NCBI GenBank assembly: GCA_030762935.1
Contig: CM060893.1
Location: forward strand, 14,700,897 to 14,764,896
Reading direction: 5' to 3'
DNA: 64,000 nt
Source of the DNA: Hymenopus coronatus
Lineage: Eukaryota; Arthropoda; Insecta; Mantodea; Hymenopodidae
Shown here: positions 24,701 through 38,700 of the stretch, one piece after another
Layout: every line of letters starts with the position of its first letter
Position numbering within the stretch: position 1 is the first letter of the stretch
Notes under the pieces: generated by a model
What the model saw: the letters and a program-made list of their open reading frames with translations, nothing else
What the model was told of the DNA's origin: nothing
The model's database searches: none
Program-made: the position numbers and the translations under genes

Positions 24701-27700
24701 TCTTAACAGAAACAGTTTTTCTTTGCAACTTTTGCAACCGCAGCAGCCATATTGCACATACCTTGTGAAAGCCCAAAACATTATTTAAAATATTACCTGC
24801 ACGTTCTTTTGATATGTTTACAGTCTCTGCCTTCTCAAACAACTTTAATCTGCAGTCTTCCAGTACCAAACAATGCATTTTTTCAATGATCTCTGGAGTT
24901 GTCACTTCTACAGGGCATCCAGAGCGAGGCTCATCACTAGTGCTCGTACGTCCCATTTTAAATTCTGCAACCCAGCTTTTAACCATTGAATATGAAAGGG
25001 CAGAGTCTTTTAATGTACTGTCCATTTCTTCCTTGATTTCTTTAGGTGTTAAGCCTTACAAATGGAAGTATTTAATTGTGGCTCATTTTTCCAAATCCTC
25101 CATTTTTGTGAAAACTCTAAAGTTGTCTTGTTTAAAATGCTGTCATTCAAAATCTAAACAAGCTATTGACCTGTATTTATGGATACAAGCTAGTCTAGAG
25201 TTAAACTGTATGATGCTACCACCTAATTGGCCTAGTGGCGCTATAACTGTGTGAGGTCCGGGAATCATCAGCCGACCGTTGTACTTTATTATAAATTGCA
25301 CAATGAAGCTGGTAAACTCTGGCTTTTCTTTGGGGGGAACGTGATCTGCTTTATTTGATTTTATAACATTTTTAAGTTATTTGTTGTCACATATAAATAA
25401 TATTGTAGATTTTAAAAATCTTTGAATAGTTCTGGAAGTTCCTAAATAAAATGTAAATCCCCTCTAGGAACCCTACATTAATTTGAGAAGATTTTTAAAA
25501 CCTACATCATCTCCTTGGCACCTTACAATAAACATTATATGTTGCATTCACTTGACTTTTCTACCCACTCAACAAACTATTCTTACAAAAACTTACTCTT
25601 TGTATTTACTTCTAGCTAACTGAGATAACATTGCAGTAATTCTTTTATTACACATTCATGGTAGGTACAAGGGGGATATAAAAGAATGAAACATTAGACA
25701 AGTCTTTGAAAATCCAATTGCATGTGATAGCTGTAGAATTCCATTCTTTGCATCACCATGAGAAAATACCCAGCACTTTTCAAAGCAATGTCAAGGAATA
25801 TTGTTGAAATGGTTAATGTTCCTCCAATATTTTACTTCTGTCTCAAGCTAAAATGTTACTTTATTATCTATTCTTCCCATGAGCTTTTAGTATTACACAT
25901 ATTTCCTATTATCAGCTGAATTTCCATGGGCAGTTAATGGGACTGAACTGTTTTTCCAATCATTAAATCCCTGATTAGATTTTGCAACCTATGATGCTCC
26001 ATTATACAATAAACATGGGGCACAAAATACTTTACTCTTGCTTTGAGGGTGTATTTAAAATACTCTGTAATTGGTATGCAGAAGCTAGTAACTGTGATGC
26101 ACATTTTAATTAAAAATTGGAGTCTGTTGAAAATGAAGTGCGTATGCATCAAAACGTGTCCAGGTAAAATTATCTTGAGTGACGTTTTATGTAGTACAAT
26201 TCCAACTCAAGTAATTTCTAACAGTCTTTGTTATTTCATATCATTCATCATGGTTCAAAGAAAGAAGAAAGGGGAAAAAAAAAAAGCCTTTTATTTTAAG
26301 TATTTAGGGAGGTCAGTATATTGCCTGCATAAATTACTGAAATCACAGTCATTGTCCATATTCTGTACCACATGACCTTGTTTGGTGATATGTTTGCAAA
26401 TGGATTAATTTATTATCCAGTTTGCAGGATCATTAAAAACTAAATCACATTCACTTTATCTGCACCTTTTGGGTCAACTGAATGAGTGTTTCTGCATCAT
26501 TATTATTGTTTCTAATATTGGAAAGTACTGACTCAGATAAACCACATGCTGCACTATTTTTGATAGTTCATCCAGTGGGAGCCAGCCTTAATGGGCACAG
26601 GGACACGTGCCTTCCCTACAAAAATTTAGAAAAATATTTCTCCATTATATTATCAGTTAATAATGCTATAATCTGTAAAACAATTTTGCATAAATTTAAA
26701 CCTAATGTGAATTGTTTGATCATTGCACAGTTGTAATGAAGATGAGTAACCAGCTGCATTTCTCGGACACACACAATTTTGTAGTCATTCTGTAAGCACA
26801 GTCAGAAAAACTCAGTAGTTCCGATGTAGTTAATTTATGGGTGTGGGGTACATGAGGCTCAGAGGGAAAGCTTCTCTTAGGGCATGCTGGCCTCCTAGTC
26901 ATTTGCCGCACATGTGCAAAAAGAAATTAAGAGTCAATAACAAGCAATTAAAGTTTGAGTCAAATTCCCAGCAAAAATATTTAGCCAAAGATCTCTTTAC
27001 ATGTAAAATTAAATATTAAGAAACTAATTTATATTTCAGTATCTTCTTAGTATATAAACCTCCCCAACACAGTCATATAGACAAAATCACAAGAAAATGT
27101 CTCCCTCATTAGCGAATTTTGCTAATAACTGTGTCTTAAGCTTGAAATTCCTACATCTATGATCACATCTACTATCAACCTGGTTGTGGTTAAACATGTT
27201 TATCCACTCCTCAGCAGGACATTGCACTTCTAGGAGAAGCAGACAACAATCTCTTCAAGCAAGAGTATACAATTAGAATCAATTCTGATGTTTCTGCGTT
27301 GAATGGCATAGTCCTACATTGTTTAACTTTGGCAGGGCTCTTTGATCAATTGACTTCTAAGATGCAGCGTTATTTTGTTTTGGATTTGCAGAAGAAAATG
27401 TCAATGCAATTGGAATAGGGTTATTTTCATTTTTACATGCATTTCCTAGCCCATCAGTGGAGTTCTATTTTGGACTGTATTTGTGTGAATTTGCTTGCTG
27501 TTAACAGTAAAATTTGATAGTTACAAGCTTGAATGAACTGAATTATGCAGAGGCCTTTAGATCTCTGACTGTAAAGATAATCCAGCTAGGAAGAATAAAT
27601 AATGTAATTATGTAGTTCATCAAGTTTGCCTGGTTGTGCCAAAACTGTCGTCCACCACCTTCATTTGTTAAGAGAGATATTGGTTATACTGAAAGTTACC

Positions 27701-30700
27701 TTGGCAAACATATCCTTGGTGATCTCCTTGCTGAGTTCCTGTTCTGCTATTTTATTTTTTGATGGATTGATCTCAGCGCGAAATCTGACCTTTACTTCAT
27801 TCTCTCCTTTCTGATTTTGTTTTTTTTCCCTTAGTTGTGATATACGTTCTCTGAGGTCATCCATGGTGATGTTAAGTGTCCTGCTATGACGTTCCTCGCT
27901 GGTTATGTTGCATTCACTGTCAGTGATTGTTACTACCGGGGTAGTATTGTCAATGACAGCTGTGGCTTCAACTGAAGATAGTTCACTCTTGCCTTCAAAA
28001 CTTGCACAACTTGTATCCGATATACTCACAGTTTTACTTTTACTTACTTGAGGTAATTCACTTTTACTGACAGTAACTTCTGCTACCAAATTTGCATGTC
28101 TTGTGTTCAAACACTTGTCAGTATCTACGACATTACTGTCACTGTCAATAACTTCTGATACTTCCATTGTACTGGCAGAAACTTCTACTGGCAAGTTTAT
28201 ACATACTGGTACAGTCATGCTGTCATTTTCATTAACTGGTAGAACCTCAATACCATCTACTGCTGCTGTGCTATTGTCAGTATGTGTAGCTAATTCTACT
28301 GTCAGAGAATTCTCTTCTAAGGGCACTGTAACCGTAGCTTCACCCTCATCTGTGTTTTCTTCAGATGCACTGCTTATACACGATTTGGGAGTTCTCGTGA
28401 AGAAGTTAGTCACACATAAAACTGAAACACAAAATTGAAAAGTATTAATATTTTACCTTACTGGCTCAAATATAAGAATTCAGAGGAAAACGTGAGACAA
28501 ATAATAGTTGCAACATTTTTTCCAATTATAAATTCACATATATAGTATTAATATTAAGTGTGATTCTGAAGAGTAATAATCAGGGTCCACAGTTTTGTGA
28601 CCTAAAATACTTTAAAAATTACCTATTAATATTTCAAATAAATGACACAATAATTAAAAAAAAAACAAATCTTATGCATTGCATTCACATGACCTCCTCC
28701 ACCTTCTATCAAGTGGGCATGCAAATTATTCTTATGAAAGTTTATTTTTCTATTTACTTCATTTCAATCCAGATAAACCTTTCCAAAATTTGTTACAAAA
28801 CACATTTCATTGTGGATACAAAAGGAAGAGTGATGATTGTCACTATTTTAGAACTGGGTGCTATATCCTGGGCTTAAAATTCCATGCACTCTCATTACAG
28901 AGAAACATTGAGTTTTTTTTTGTTTTGTGTGGTAGTTTAATGTCCTTTAGCCTGGTTGGTCATGTAGACAACAAATTAAATTAGTGAAATGATGCTCAAA
29001 TGATCTTGGAATCCATGGAGTTTAAAGTTACTCAACTTTTGTCTTCTTATGTTGAGGGAAATCTCCCACCTTCCCCCCCCCCCACCAAAATATCTGTGTA
29101 ACTCATCCCAGAGCAAGATTCGAACTCACGACCTCTTGAATGTGAGGCAGACATGCTAACCCCACACTAATGAGGTGGGAAATGAAAAGTCATTCAGAAT
29201 GAAGGAGACTTCAAAGGCTATTCTCAGAAAGTTCGAGACAAACATTTTTAAAATAGTTACATAGGTTGTTTAGGATGGATGGATTTTATTGAACATATTT
29301 AGCATCCTTACCAAGATTGGTATTTAACCAACTTCTTATTTTTGAGAGAGAGAGAGAACTTCTAAAAAAGGCTTTTTGAGGAGGGAATTTGCAGGACTAC
29401 AAAATGTGTATCTCCAATGAAATCTCTATATCAAATGTATGGATGGCAAATCAGTATCCTTTACTTACTATGTGGTACAGAAAAAGTAGGTATAAGATTA
29501 AAGCACCTCGTAGAGGTCGGTAGCGTGTCTACTTTACACTCAATAGGTCACAAGTTTGAATCTTGCTTAGGGCGAGTTACCTGGATAAGGCTTTTCATTG
29601 GGGATTTTCCTTATCCTGACAAGATGAATATCAAGTAACTTTAAGCTCTATGGACACCGAGTACATTTCAGCATCGTTTCTCCTGTTTCATTCATCGTAC
29701 AATATGATAAAACCAGGTAAAAAAGAAGAAAAAGAGAGAAAAAAAGTATTAATGATGAGATAATTTGAGAAATTAATAAAAAATTACCCATGTTTAAGAA
29801 AAATAGTTTTGAGGCAGGTCTTGCAGAACTGGATGTAGATTAGATAGAAGAATATGCTTTTAACAATAATGTGTTACAGCGATGAAAAACAAGTCATGCG
29901 CATGGAACACATTATTTTTTTTAAATCATTAACTGGTTCACAAATATTCCAAAAAAAAAGAGGAAAAACTTTTGGAAAAAGGACTGTGTGTGTGCATGCG
30001 TGTGCGTGCATATGTGGACAGCACAGCTCAAAAACGAAAAGACCATTGATTACCTAACTTGGTATTTAAGTGTGGTATCTTCCAAGGATGAAACACGAAT
30101 ATTTTCAAGAAAATCCCCCCCACCCGCAACTATCTTTTACATGTAACTTTGTTAAAAAATTCTGATTTTCTCCAAAATGGCTCTAACGATTTTGATTAAA
30201 ATTGTTGTATATTCAAGATACCTGACAAATAAAATGCATATCTTGAATTTTCTGGGAATAGTTTCTGAAGACTACTTTATTCTGGATGAATCTTACAGAA
30301 TTTTGCATAACTGCTAAACTGCAAGAGATGGACAAAAACTTACCAGCAAGTTAAAACACACAATTTATGTTATATACATTTTTTTGTGAAGTTGATCTTT
30401 TTTGAGATATTCCTTGTTTTTGGTTTCAGCTTTGAAAAACATACTTTTCTCATACAGGAATTTGTCAACTCCTTCCCATACAAACAAAGGAACTTCAGTC
30501 ACAAAGCAACCTGATTTTGGCTATCATTTAATCTATGGTACTCGCTTATTTTCCTTCTACTTACAAGGAAACAAGTAATAAGACTATTTCTGCTAATTTT
30601 TTCTTGATTAGCATGAAGTAAATAGAAGCATAAGCTTTTTAACAATAATTTGTTGCAGGGATGTAGAGAAAGTTATGTGAATTGAACACGTCAGATTTTT

Positions 30701-33700
30701 TTCTCTCTTCCTTCCCTTTGGAGAAGCTTGTTAACATAAACATTTGAATGCCAATTCCATATATGAGTAGCTCAATCTGGCAGAAGAATCACTTTTATAT
30801 GTACAGTATAACATCCAATGGACTATGTTAATTTGTCATTGCTAAATAAAGTCATGTGATCACATAACATTAGATTTTTGAGCTATACTTTTCTCATAAA
30901 CAATTGTGTAGCATAAACTGTAAGCAATAGTATGATTTTAGCAGTTTTTGTGCGTAGTGTGGTTACTTTGGACAAAGTAAGGACAGACTTGCCTTTTCTT
31001 GATCTGTTGTCGTCTTGTCCTGAGGAAGAAGTCCTTTTCACTCCTTGCGCAGATACAGGAGTTTGAACATCTGCTGGTGACTTGCTCCATCGCCTGAACA
31101 AGGCAGATAGGTCACTTCTTGTTGTAGTTACTGGAGGAGATGGGGCACTTAGTGAGACATTCTGGTACTTCATAGTTGATGGAATGCTCTCATAAAGATG
31201 CAAAAGTGAAGCCTATCAGAAACAATGGATGTCAATTACTTTCAGACTACAGTTTATAACTGCAGTAATCGAACATATTTACTGTTTACAGCTGAGAATA
31301 AAACAAATATTTCAAAACTACATGCAGTAAAACTTTGCATATCCCTGGCTTATTTGATGATAGTCCTTTTCCTAAAGTTCTAAATCAATTAGGTATTTTA
31401 TATCATAACAACATAGCTATATCGAATGAATATATAATCTTCATCTATCTGAACATACTTATAATGAATTAACTTTAATTACTAATTATTATAATATGGC
31501 AAATAGTGCAGTGGATTTAAGCTCCACAAATAAAGTTCTTCAAAATCTTTTGGAACGTTTTCATAGCCCAAGAATGGTGGAGGAATTTCTTTAGTTCTTT
31601 TTTCATTTCAATGATGTTTGTAACTACTCTCTTTCTTTTAATCTTCTGTAGCTTCTTGTTTACTGGTGATGTGGTAAAGCTATTATTCTGGCATTTTTAC
31701 TATTTAGCTCTAAGAAATCACAGGTAGACAAGAAGTTACAGAATTTTAAAAGGGAGACAACATTTGGAAATATAATCACATTACCAGCAATGAAACAAAA
31801 GAAAACATTAAAAATTAATTTAGCTATATTAAATAGGATTAGTAATTGTAACACTGTAACAAAAATCTGATGTGTTCCATTCACATGACTCTCCTACATC
31901 TCTGCAAAAAATAATTGCTAGAAAGCTTATACTTCTATTTACTTCAAGCTAATCAAGATAAACATTAGCAGAAGTAGTCTTATTGCTTGCTTCCTTGTAG
32001 GTAGAAGTGAAATAAGGGAGTATCCTGGGTTAAGGTGATAGTCAAAAGCTGGTTGCTATGTGACTGGAGTTCCTTTGTTTGTATGGGCAGGAGTTGACAA
32101 ATTCCTGTATGAGAAAAGTATGTTTTTCAAAGGTGAAATCAAAAACAAGGAACAACTCAAAAACGATCACCTACACGAAAAAAATGTATATAACATAAAT
32201 TGTGTGTTTTAACGTGCTGTACATTTGTTGTGTGGTAAGTTTTTGTCCGTCTTTCACGGTTTAGCAGTTATGCAAAATTCCGTAAAATTCATCCAGAATA
32301 AACTAGTCTTCAGAGGCTATTCCCAGAAAGTTTGAGATATCCTTTTCATTTGACAGGTAAATATCTTTAATATACAATATTTTGATCAATATCGTTAGAA
32401 CCATTTTTGAAAAAAGTTCCATCAAAAGGGTAGTTTGGGGTTGGGGGATTATTCTCAAAATCTTCTAGACCTTTTTCTAAAAATGCTCTTTTTTTTTTTT
32501 TTTTTATACAGGGGACCATAAAACATTTATTTCTGGTGAAATCTTGGATTCAAATTTTTGGGTGAAATGCAATACCTTCTCTATACACTACGTACATATT
32601 AGTGTAGAGAAAGTAAAAAAATTCATACTTAGTTTTGTTAACAATAATTTTGGGAAGATGCAGCATATTTTGCTAGCACATATTTTGTGAATTAAAATTT
32701 AGTTGAGTCGATTTTGTAACACTACATCACTTACTTTTTTATTTCGGAAAACGTGTTTCAGAAGCCATGTGCTTCCATTGTCAATTCCTTTGGTCGACCA
32801 AAGGAATTGACAATGGAAGCACATGGCTTCTGAAACATGTTTTCCGAAATAAAAAAGTAAGTGATGTAGTGTTACAAAATCGACTCAACTAAATTTTAAT
32901 TGTTAAAACACATCACTGTCTCAAAGTCCACCATATATCAACATGTTTTGTGGTTTGTATTCAGTTTGAACATGCAATGAAATGGAGTTTTATTTATGGA
33001 CACTCTTTAACTACTAAGGTTCTCAGTGTTTCATTCTATGCTGGGCATGAAACACTGCTTAATTTTGCTCAGAGGTCTCTTTATCAGGCTTGAGGTTCTT
33101 TTACGAACCTTAAATCTATGACATGAGACTGACTTTACTTCCCTACTGAAGGAAGCTAGGTCAAGGATTTTTACCTCAAAAATTCTGAACATGCAGAAAT
33201 GCTGTAGTAAAAATTAAAGTCTATAAAAATGATTTTTAAAGTTTGAATGCAATTTGTACTGGAAATTTGACTTGCAAGCTTCTTCAAAAATATTCATCTT
33301 TATAGGTGGTTCCTTCCCTTCTCTTGGTAGCTTCCAGAATTTAACTAGAAAAAACTGTGATTGTAAACTAACAATGTGCTTTTGAACAGAGAGAGCAAAT
33401 AGCAACAAAATCAAAGAGAATATTTACCTTGCTCTATTATGGAAATAAAGAATCAAACATTATTGCTTCTTATGCTGCTATCTAGCCATGATTTGCTATT
33501 ATTGTAATATACAGGTCATGAAGGCTCTATGGACAAAGAGGAAATTTGAATTAGCGCAAGAAATCTCATAAAAATTTGCAAAATTACTGCAATTTTATAC
33601 AATGAATCACAATGGCAGCATATGCCATGCGCACCATGGGACATTTAACAATGCATATTTTTAATTACATAATTAAGGCAACTTGCAGAGGTCATAGGGC

Positions 33701-35658
33701 TTTGAAACTGTACTTTAAACAAAAAACCCAAAACTCATATTTTTACTGAAAATTTACGAGTCATCTCTCTTAAGCAACTTTTAGAATAGATCAATTAATT
33801 TAAGTAAAGTAAAATTCTGATGAGAAATAAACCTATTGCTTTCAGCTGTGCTTATTATGTGTTCATATTACAGTTAAGAATTTAATTTTCATGTCATTGG
33901 TTATTAAATTTGCTCTCATCTATCGTATGGTATAATGTTCTGGGGAAAATCAAACTGTAATAGAAATTTTATAATACAAAAAAGGGCAATACGATTAATG
34001 CTTAACCTTTCCGGCAGTACAAGCTGTAGACCTTATTTTAAATACTTAAAATATTCTAACTGTTCCATCTGTTTACCTTTATGAAACGCTGGTGTTTACA
34101 CATGATCAATTAAATAGTTTTGCTACAAATGATGAAATTCATAATCATAATACTAGGGGTAAATCAAAGCTACACATAACAGGGCATAAAAGAACCCTAT
34201 ATGAAACTTCCCCCATCCTTTCAGAACCTATCAAGCATGGCTGTGTTTAGGAAGGAATTAAAGAGATTTTTAATACAGGGTTGTTATTACTCTGTAAATG
34301 AATACCTGGAAACTGTCTAGTTATTTAATTTTGTTTTGCATTTGTGTTATATTTTGAACTCCTAAAAACCATGTTTTGATTTTGTAATTTATTGTAAATA
34401 GAAACAAATATCTTATACTTTAGTTTCTCTTATATTTACTTTCATGAATCTGTACTTACTAGACTATAACTTATTTGTATCTGTAATATTGTAACTGATG
34501 AAGCCGATATTTCTGTAATAAGAAATCCTATGGTGAATAAATTTGATTTGATTTGAATATCTTTCAGTCATGCATGAAACCAAAAATTATACTATTCTTC
34601 AACAAAAGCCAATTATCTACTTTTTCCACTACTGTATTTCCCAAATCCTGACCTCGAAGAAATGGTTAAGTGATGGGACTACTTCTGACCAATGCAACAA
34701 AAGAGCAAAGTCACCTTAAACATACCTTTATTATTAACAACAATGCCTTCTCATTTTCCAAAAATATCTGTCGCTTGTCTGGAGTCACGTTTACGTCAAC
34801 CTCATTCCTGGCAGTCCTCATATTTAGAAAGACAAAAGGGTACTGGTTTTGGTTAAACTGATGGTACACTTCATTGACCACTTTGACAACCTGAAATACA
34901 TACAAACATTAATCATCTTAGCCTCCCAGTCATTGCAAAACTAAAAATTAGCTGTGTTATTTTAAATAATTTGAAATTTTTACACATAGAAAATGAAGCA
35001 AACAGAGCATTCAAAACGTTAAGCTTTTTAGAGGTCCCAGGTTTGATTTCTAGGTGAAGGAATTTTTCTTTATCCAGACTCAATCCCTTTTCTGTGTAGA
35101 TTCTGGTAGCATGAATGCAGGAGTGAATGTGTGTTTATTGAGCAGAACAGAAAGAGAAAAAAAAGGAGAGTAAACTGCAGTTCAGCAAGTACAAACACCA
35201 ACAGAAAGCTGTTCCTCAGGTCATCTCCAATAAGATTGTAGAAATTAAAGCAAACTACATAACTGAAATAGGTAAAAAAAAAAAAGAGACAGAAAAAGAA
35301 TAAAAAGGGGAACCAATTTAATTGATGCTACAAGTTGAAACTGTTTATGAGATATAATTTTTCAATTAGTAATTTATTACTTATTGTATCATGGCAGAAA
35401 ACGCATTTTGTGCAGTTTTTTGTATTGGTCTTAAATGCTTATTTTGAATATAAAAAATCAAATAAAAATTGTGCAGACACTGATTAGTTTAATTTTTTGT
35501 GTTTAAAATTTTTGTCTATTTCTTACAGTTCACTTGTTAAGCAAAAATCATTTAGAATGAAGTTTTCACAGATTATTCCCAGAAAGTACAAGATATAAAT
35601 TTTATTTGTCACAGAAATGTTTGCGCACATGTGTATGCATGCATGCACATGCGCGCGT

Positions 35659-35718
<60 letters not shown>

Positions 35719-38700
35719 TCTTTTAAAAATATGAAATGTTACATTCACATACATTTATCCTTTATTATTAATTAGTAGGTAGAGAAACATTGTTATGAAA
35801 GTTATTTTTGGATCTACCTCATTTTAATTGCGATACATGTTAGCAGTAAGAGATAATGTTAGGACCTACAATGCAGGTAGTCCCAGGACTTTAGTAGCCC
35901 ACAGCAAAATAATATTGCTATTATTTAGAGTAAAAATAAATATAAAGATTAAAATATAACAAATAGAAATATACAAATATCTATAACATATATATGAAAT
36001 CATATACCAGTCTAAAAAGAAATGGTCACATCAAGACAGTTTTATAGAATCAGTCAACATTGAGTTTAGTACAGCTGTAAGAGTGTGTAAATTATGCCAT
36101 CTCTCATAAAGGTTTGTGGCATCACAGAAGAGCGATGTACATGTCTTACCATATATACTGTCACAAAGTTTTCAATTAGTTTACACAATGTGGTTTGAGA
36201 TGTTTTAATATACTGATAATATTAGTTACATGTATGTTTTAAGAATCAAACTCACAAATAATTATTCAAAATGACCACCTCTGGCATGCACACAGGCCTT
36301 AAGTTTTTGTGGCCACTCATCTATTGAATTATGCAACTTTCCAGTGGGAAATCTGCTGCTGCTTTCCTAAGAGACCGCTTCAAACTTTCAATATTAAGAT
36401 GTCTCTTCTTGCAAGCCATTTCTTGAAGCTTAGAGCATAATTTGTAGTCCAGGGGGTTGAGGTCCGGACTTGCAGAAGGCCACTCTTGAGTTGTCCTTGC
36501 CTTATGCACTGAAGCTGAATCTTGTTGGAAGCTCCAGTTTTGCCTGTGGAAGAGTGTGTTGCTGAGAGGCTTGACCACTTTCTCCAGACTGTCTCCTGGT
36601 ACACTCTGGCCGATGTTTTCACACCTTTTTCGCAGAAGTGGTGCTCTGTGGTTCCTTCGTAGCTCACACCTCACCAAAACATGACGGATGCAAGATGATG
36701 GCCCCTCTGGACCCTTTTCAGCAGCTTCTTTAGATGCTCTGGCTTATACTCGGTCGTTTCGGGCATTGAAAGCCTCCTCAACAAAGAACATTTTTTCGTC
36801 AGTGAAAAGGATTCTTCTGTGACCATTTGCTGCATAACGCTGCAATAACCGTTTTGATTTAAGAAGCCTCTGGTGCTTCAGCTCACTTGTGAGGAGCTGC
36901 CCTTTCTGCCATTTATAGGCGCACAGACCCAGGTTACTGTGCAAGACATAGACATTTTAGAAATGTTCAGTTCCTGAGCCATCACTGATTGTTTCCGTAT
37001 GGGATTTCTTCAGATGCGAGCCACCACTGCTTTACGAAACTCTGGAGTGCGCATAGTGCGTGGTCTTCCTTGCCTATGGCAGTGTTTCACAGTTCCAGTC
37101 TCAAGGAAGCGCTGGACAGCGCGGTACACAAACCTCTTGCTTATTTTCAACTTCTGGAGAATTTTTAAGATCTCACCTGGGGATTTGCCTACCTTGTGCA
37201 AGGCTACTACAGCTACACGATTTTCATAATCGCCCCATTCCATTGTGGCAACTAACACAAACAACCTTCTTGTTCTGCAGTTGAATTCTCAATGACTCAG
37301 TGCTGAATAGCACAACAAAGGAATGTGCAGGCAGGCAGAGGCAGGAGGTACAACTACTCCCAAAAGTTGTGACAGTATTTATGGTAAGACTGTGTATATT
37401 AATTATAAAACAATGACAATGAAAGTGTGTACCAAAATATCAGTTTAGGTAGAAAATTCTTCTTTCTGGATGTGTAGTGTACCTGAGATTGTATTATGCT
37501 TATTTTTTCTCAACATTTAACTTTTATCACATCTTGATTTGACAAGTCATTTATCCAATAAGACGTGTAGTAACAACCAGTCAACAATTTAACAGTCAAT
37601 TTAACACAAGCTCTCTTTGCAGGGAGTTAATAAAAGATATATCATTAAGTGGGATGATAATTTGACTTGAACAGTTTTAAGTTTAACTTTTTTCATACTT
37701 ATCTGTAAACTTTTCCAGAGATAGAAAATTGAAACCTTCTAAAGTTAAGCATGAATGTTTAAGTGGCACACAAAAATGAGAAAGAAGAAGCGATTGGGGA
37801 GGGGGGGGGGGTGAAATTAATTCTTTTTCTTTTCCTAATAGTAGTGCTATATGTTGAAACTATAAAGTTCTATTAGACAAAATCTTTATCTTCCCCAAAG
37901 ATGCAAAACAGGAACACATATCCTCTTAAGCATATATTACAAAAAAACTCACATTGACAAGACAAAGGCTTTGATGAAAATGGTTGTGTTATTCGTCTAA
38001 AAATAATCCTTGTTTATTGTTAACCATGTTGGCTCTTTGAAGTGCAAAAGTCATCAACAGCTTGGAGGGAAGGGGTTCAGATTGGAGGTGACTATTCAAA
38101 AGTATTTTTTTTTGGTAGAGTTTAATGCCCGCTTTTACTTCTTTTGCCACTGCAGGCAATGACACTGGTATACATGGAATGAAGATGGAGCATCGGTGGA
38201 ATGTGATGGCAGGAGAAACTGGAAAAAACCCACCCCTGCACCACTTTGTCCACCACAAATCTGAACATATAGTAGCTTGGGATCGAACCCGGGCCATGTA
38301 TGTTAGAGGTGAGTATCAAGGATATTTATATGATAAATACAATATATATCTTGAATAGCCTCTGAACTAATCTGTATTCTGGATGAATTTTGCGGAATTT
38401 TGCATAACTGGTAAACCATAAGAGACAAATAAAAACCTACTACACAAAAAATGTAGTTTGTTAAAACACACAATTTGTTATATAATTTTTTTTGTAGAGT
38501 TGATCGTTTTTGAAATATTTCTTGTTATTGGTTTCAGTTTTAACATACTTAATACTTTTCTCTTACAGGAATTTGTCAACCCCTGGCCATATAAACAAAG
38601 GATTCAATCACACAATCTTCCTATACAAGGAAGAAAGTAATAACACCATTACTGCTATTTTTTTTTTTTTTTGATTAGCCTGAAGTAAATAGAAGATAAA

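Noticed and set aside
24814..25254. 146-aa frame on the plus strand
   Set aside because: Antisense to the mariner transposase.
28103..28438. 111-aa frame on the plus strand
   Set aside because: Shadow of PMS2 exon 9.
30930..30967. GT donor AAA|GTAACC for PMS2 exon 8
   Set aside because: It gives phase 0, and exon 9 would hit a stop within four codons. The GC donor at 30993 fits exactly.
35523..35708. Small protein beginning with a Cys-Val repeat
   Set aside because: Translation of the CA microsatellite.
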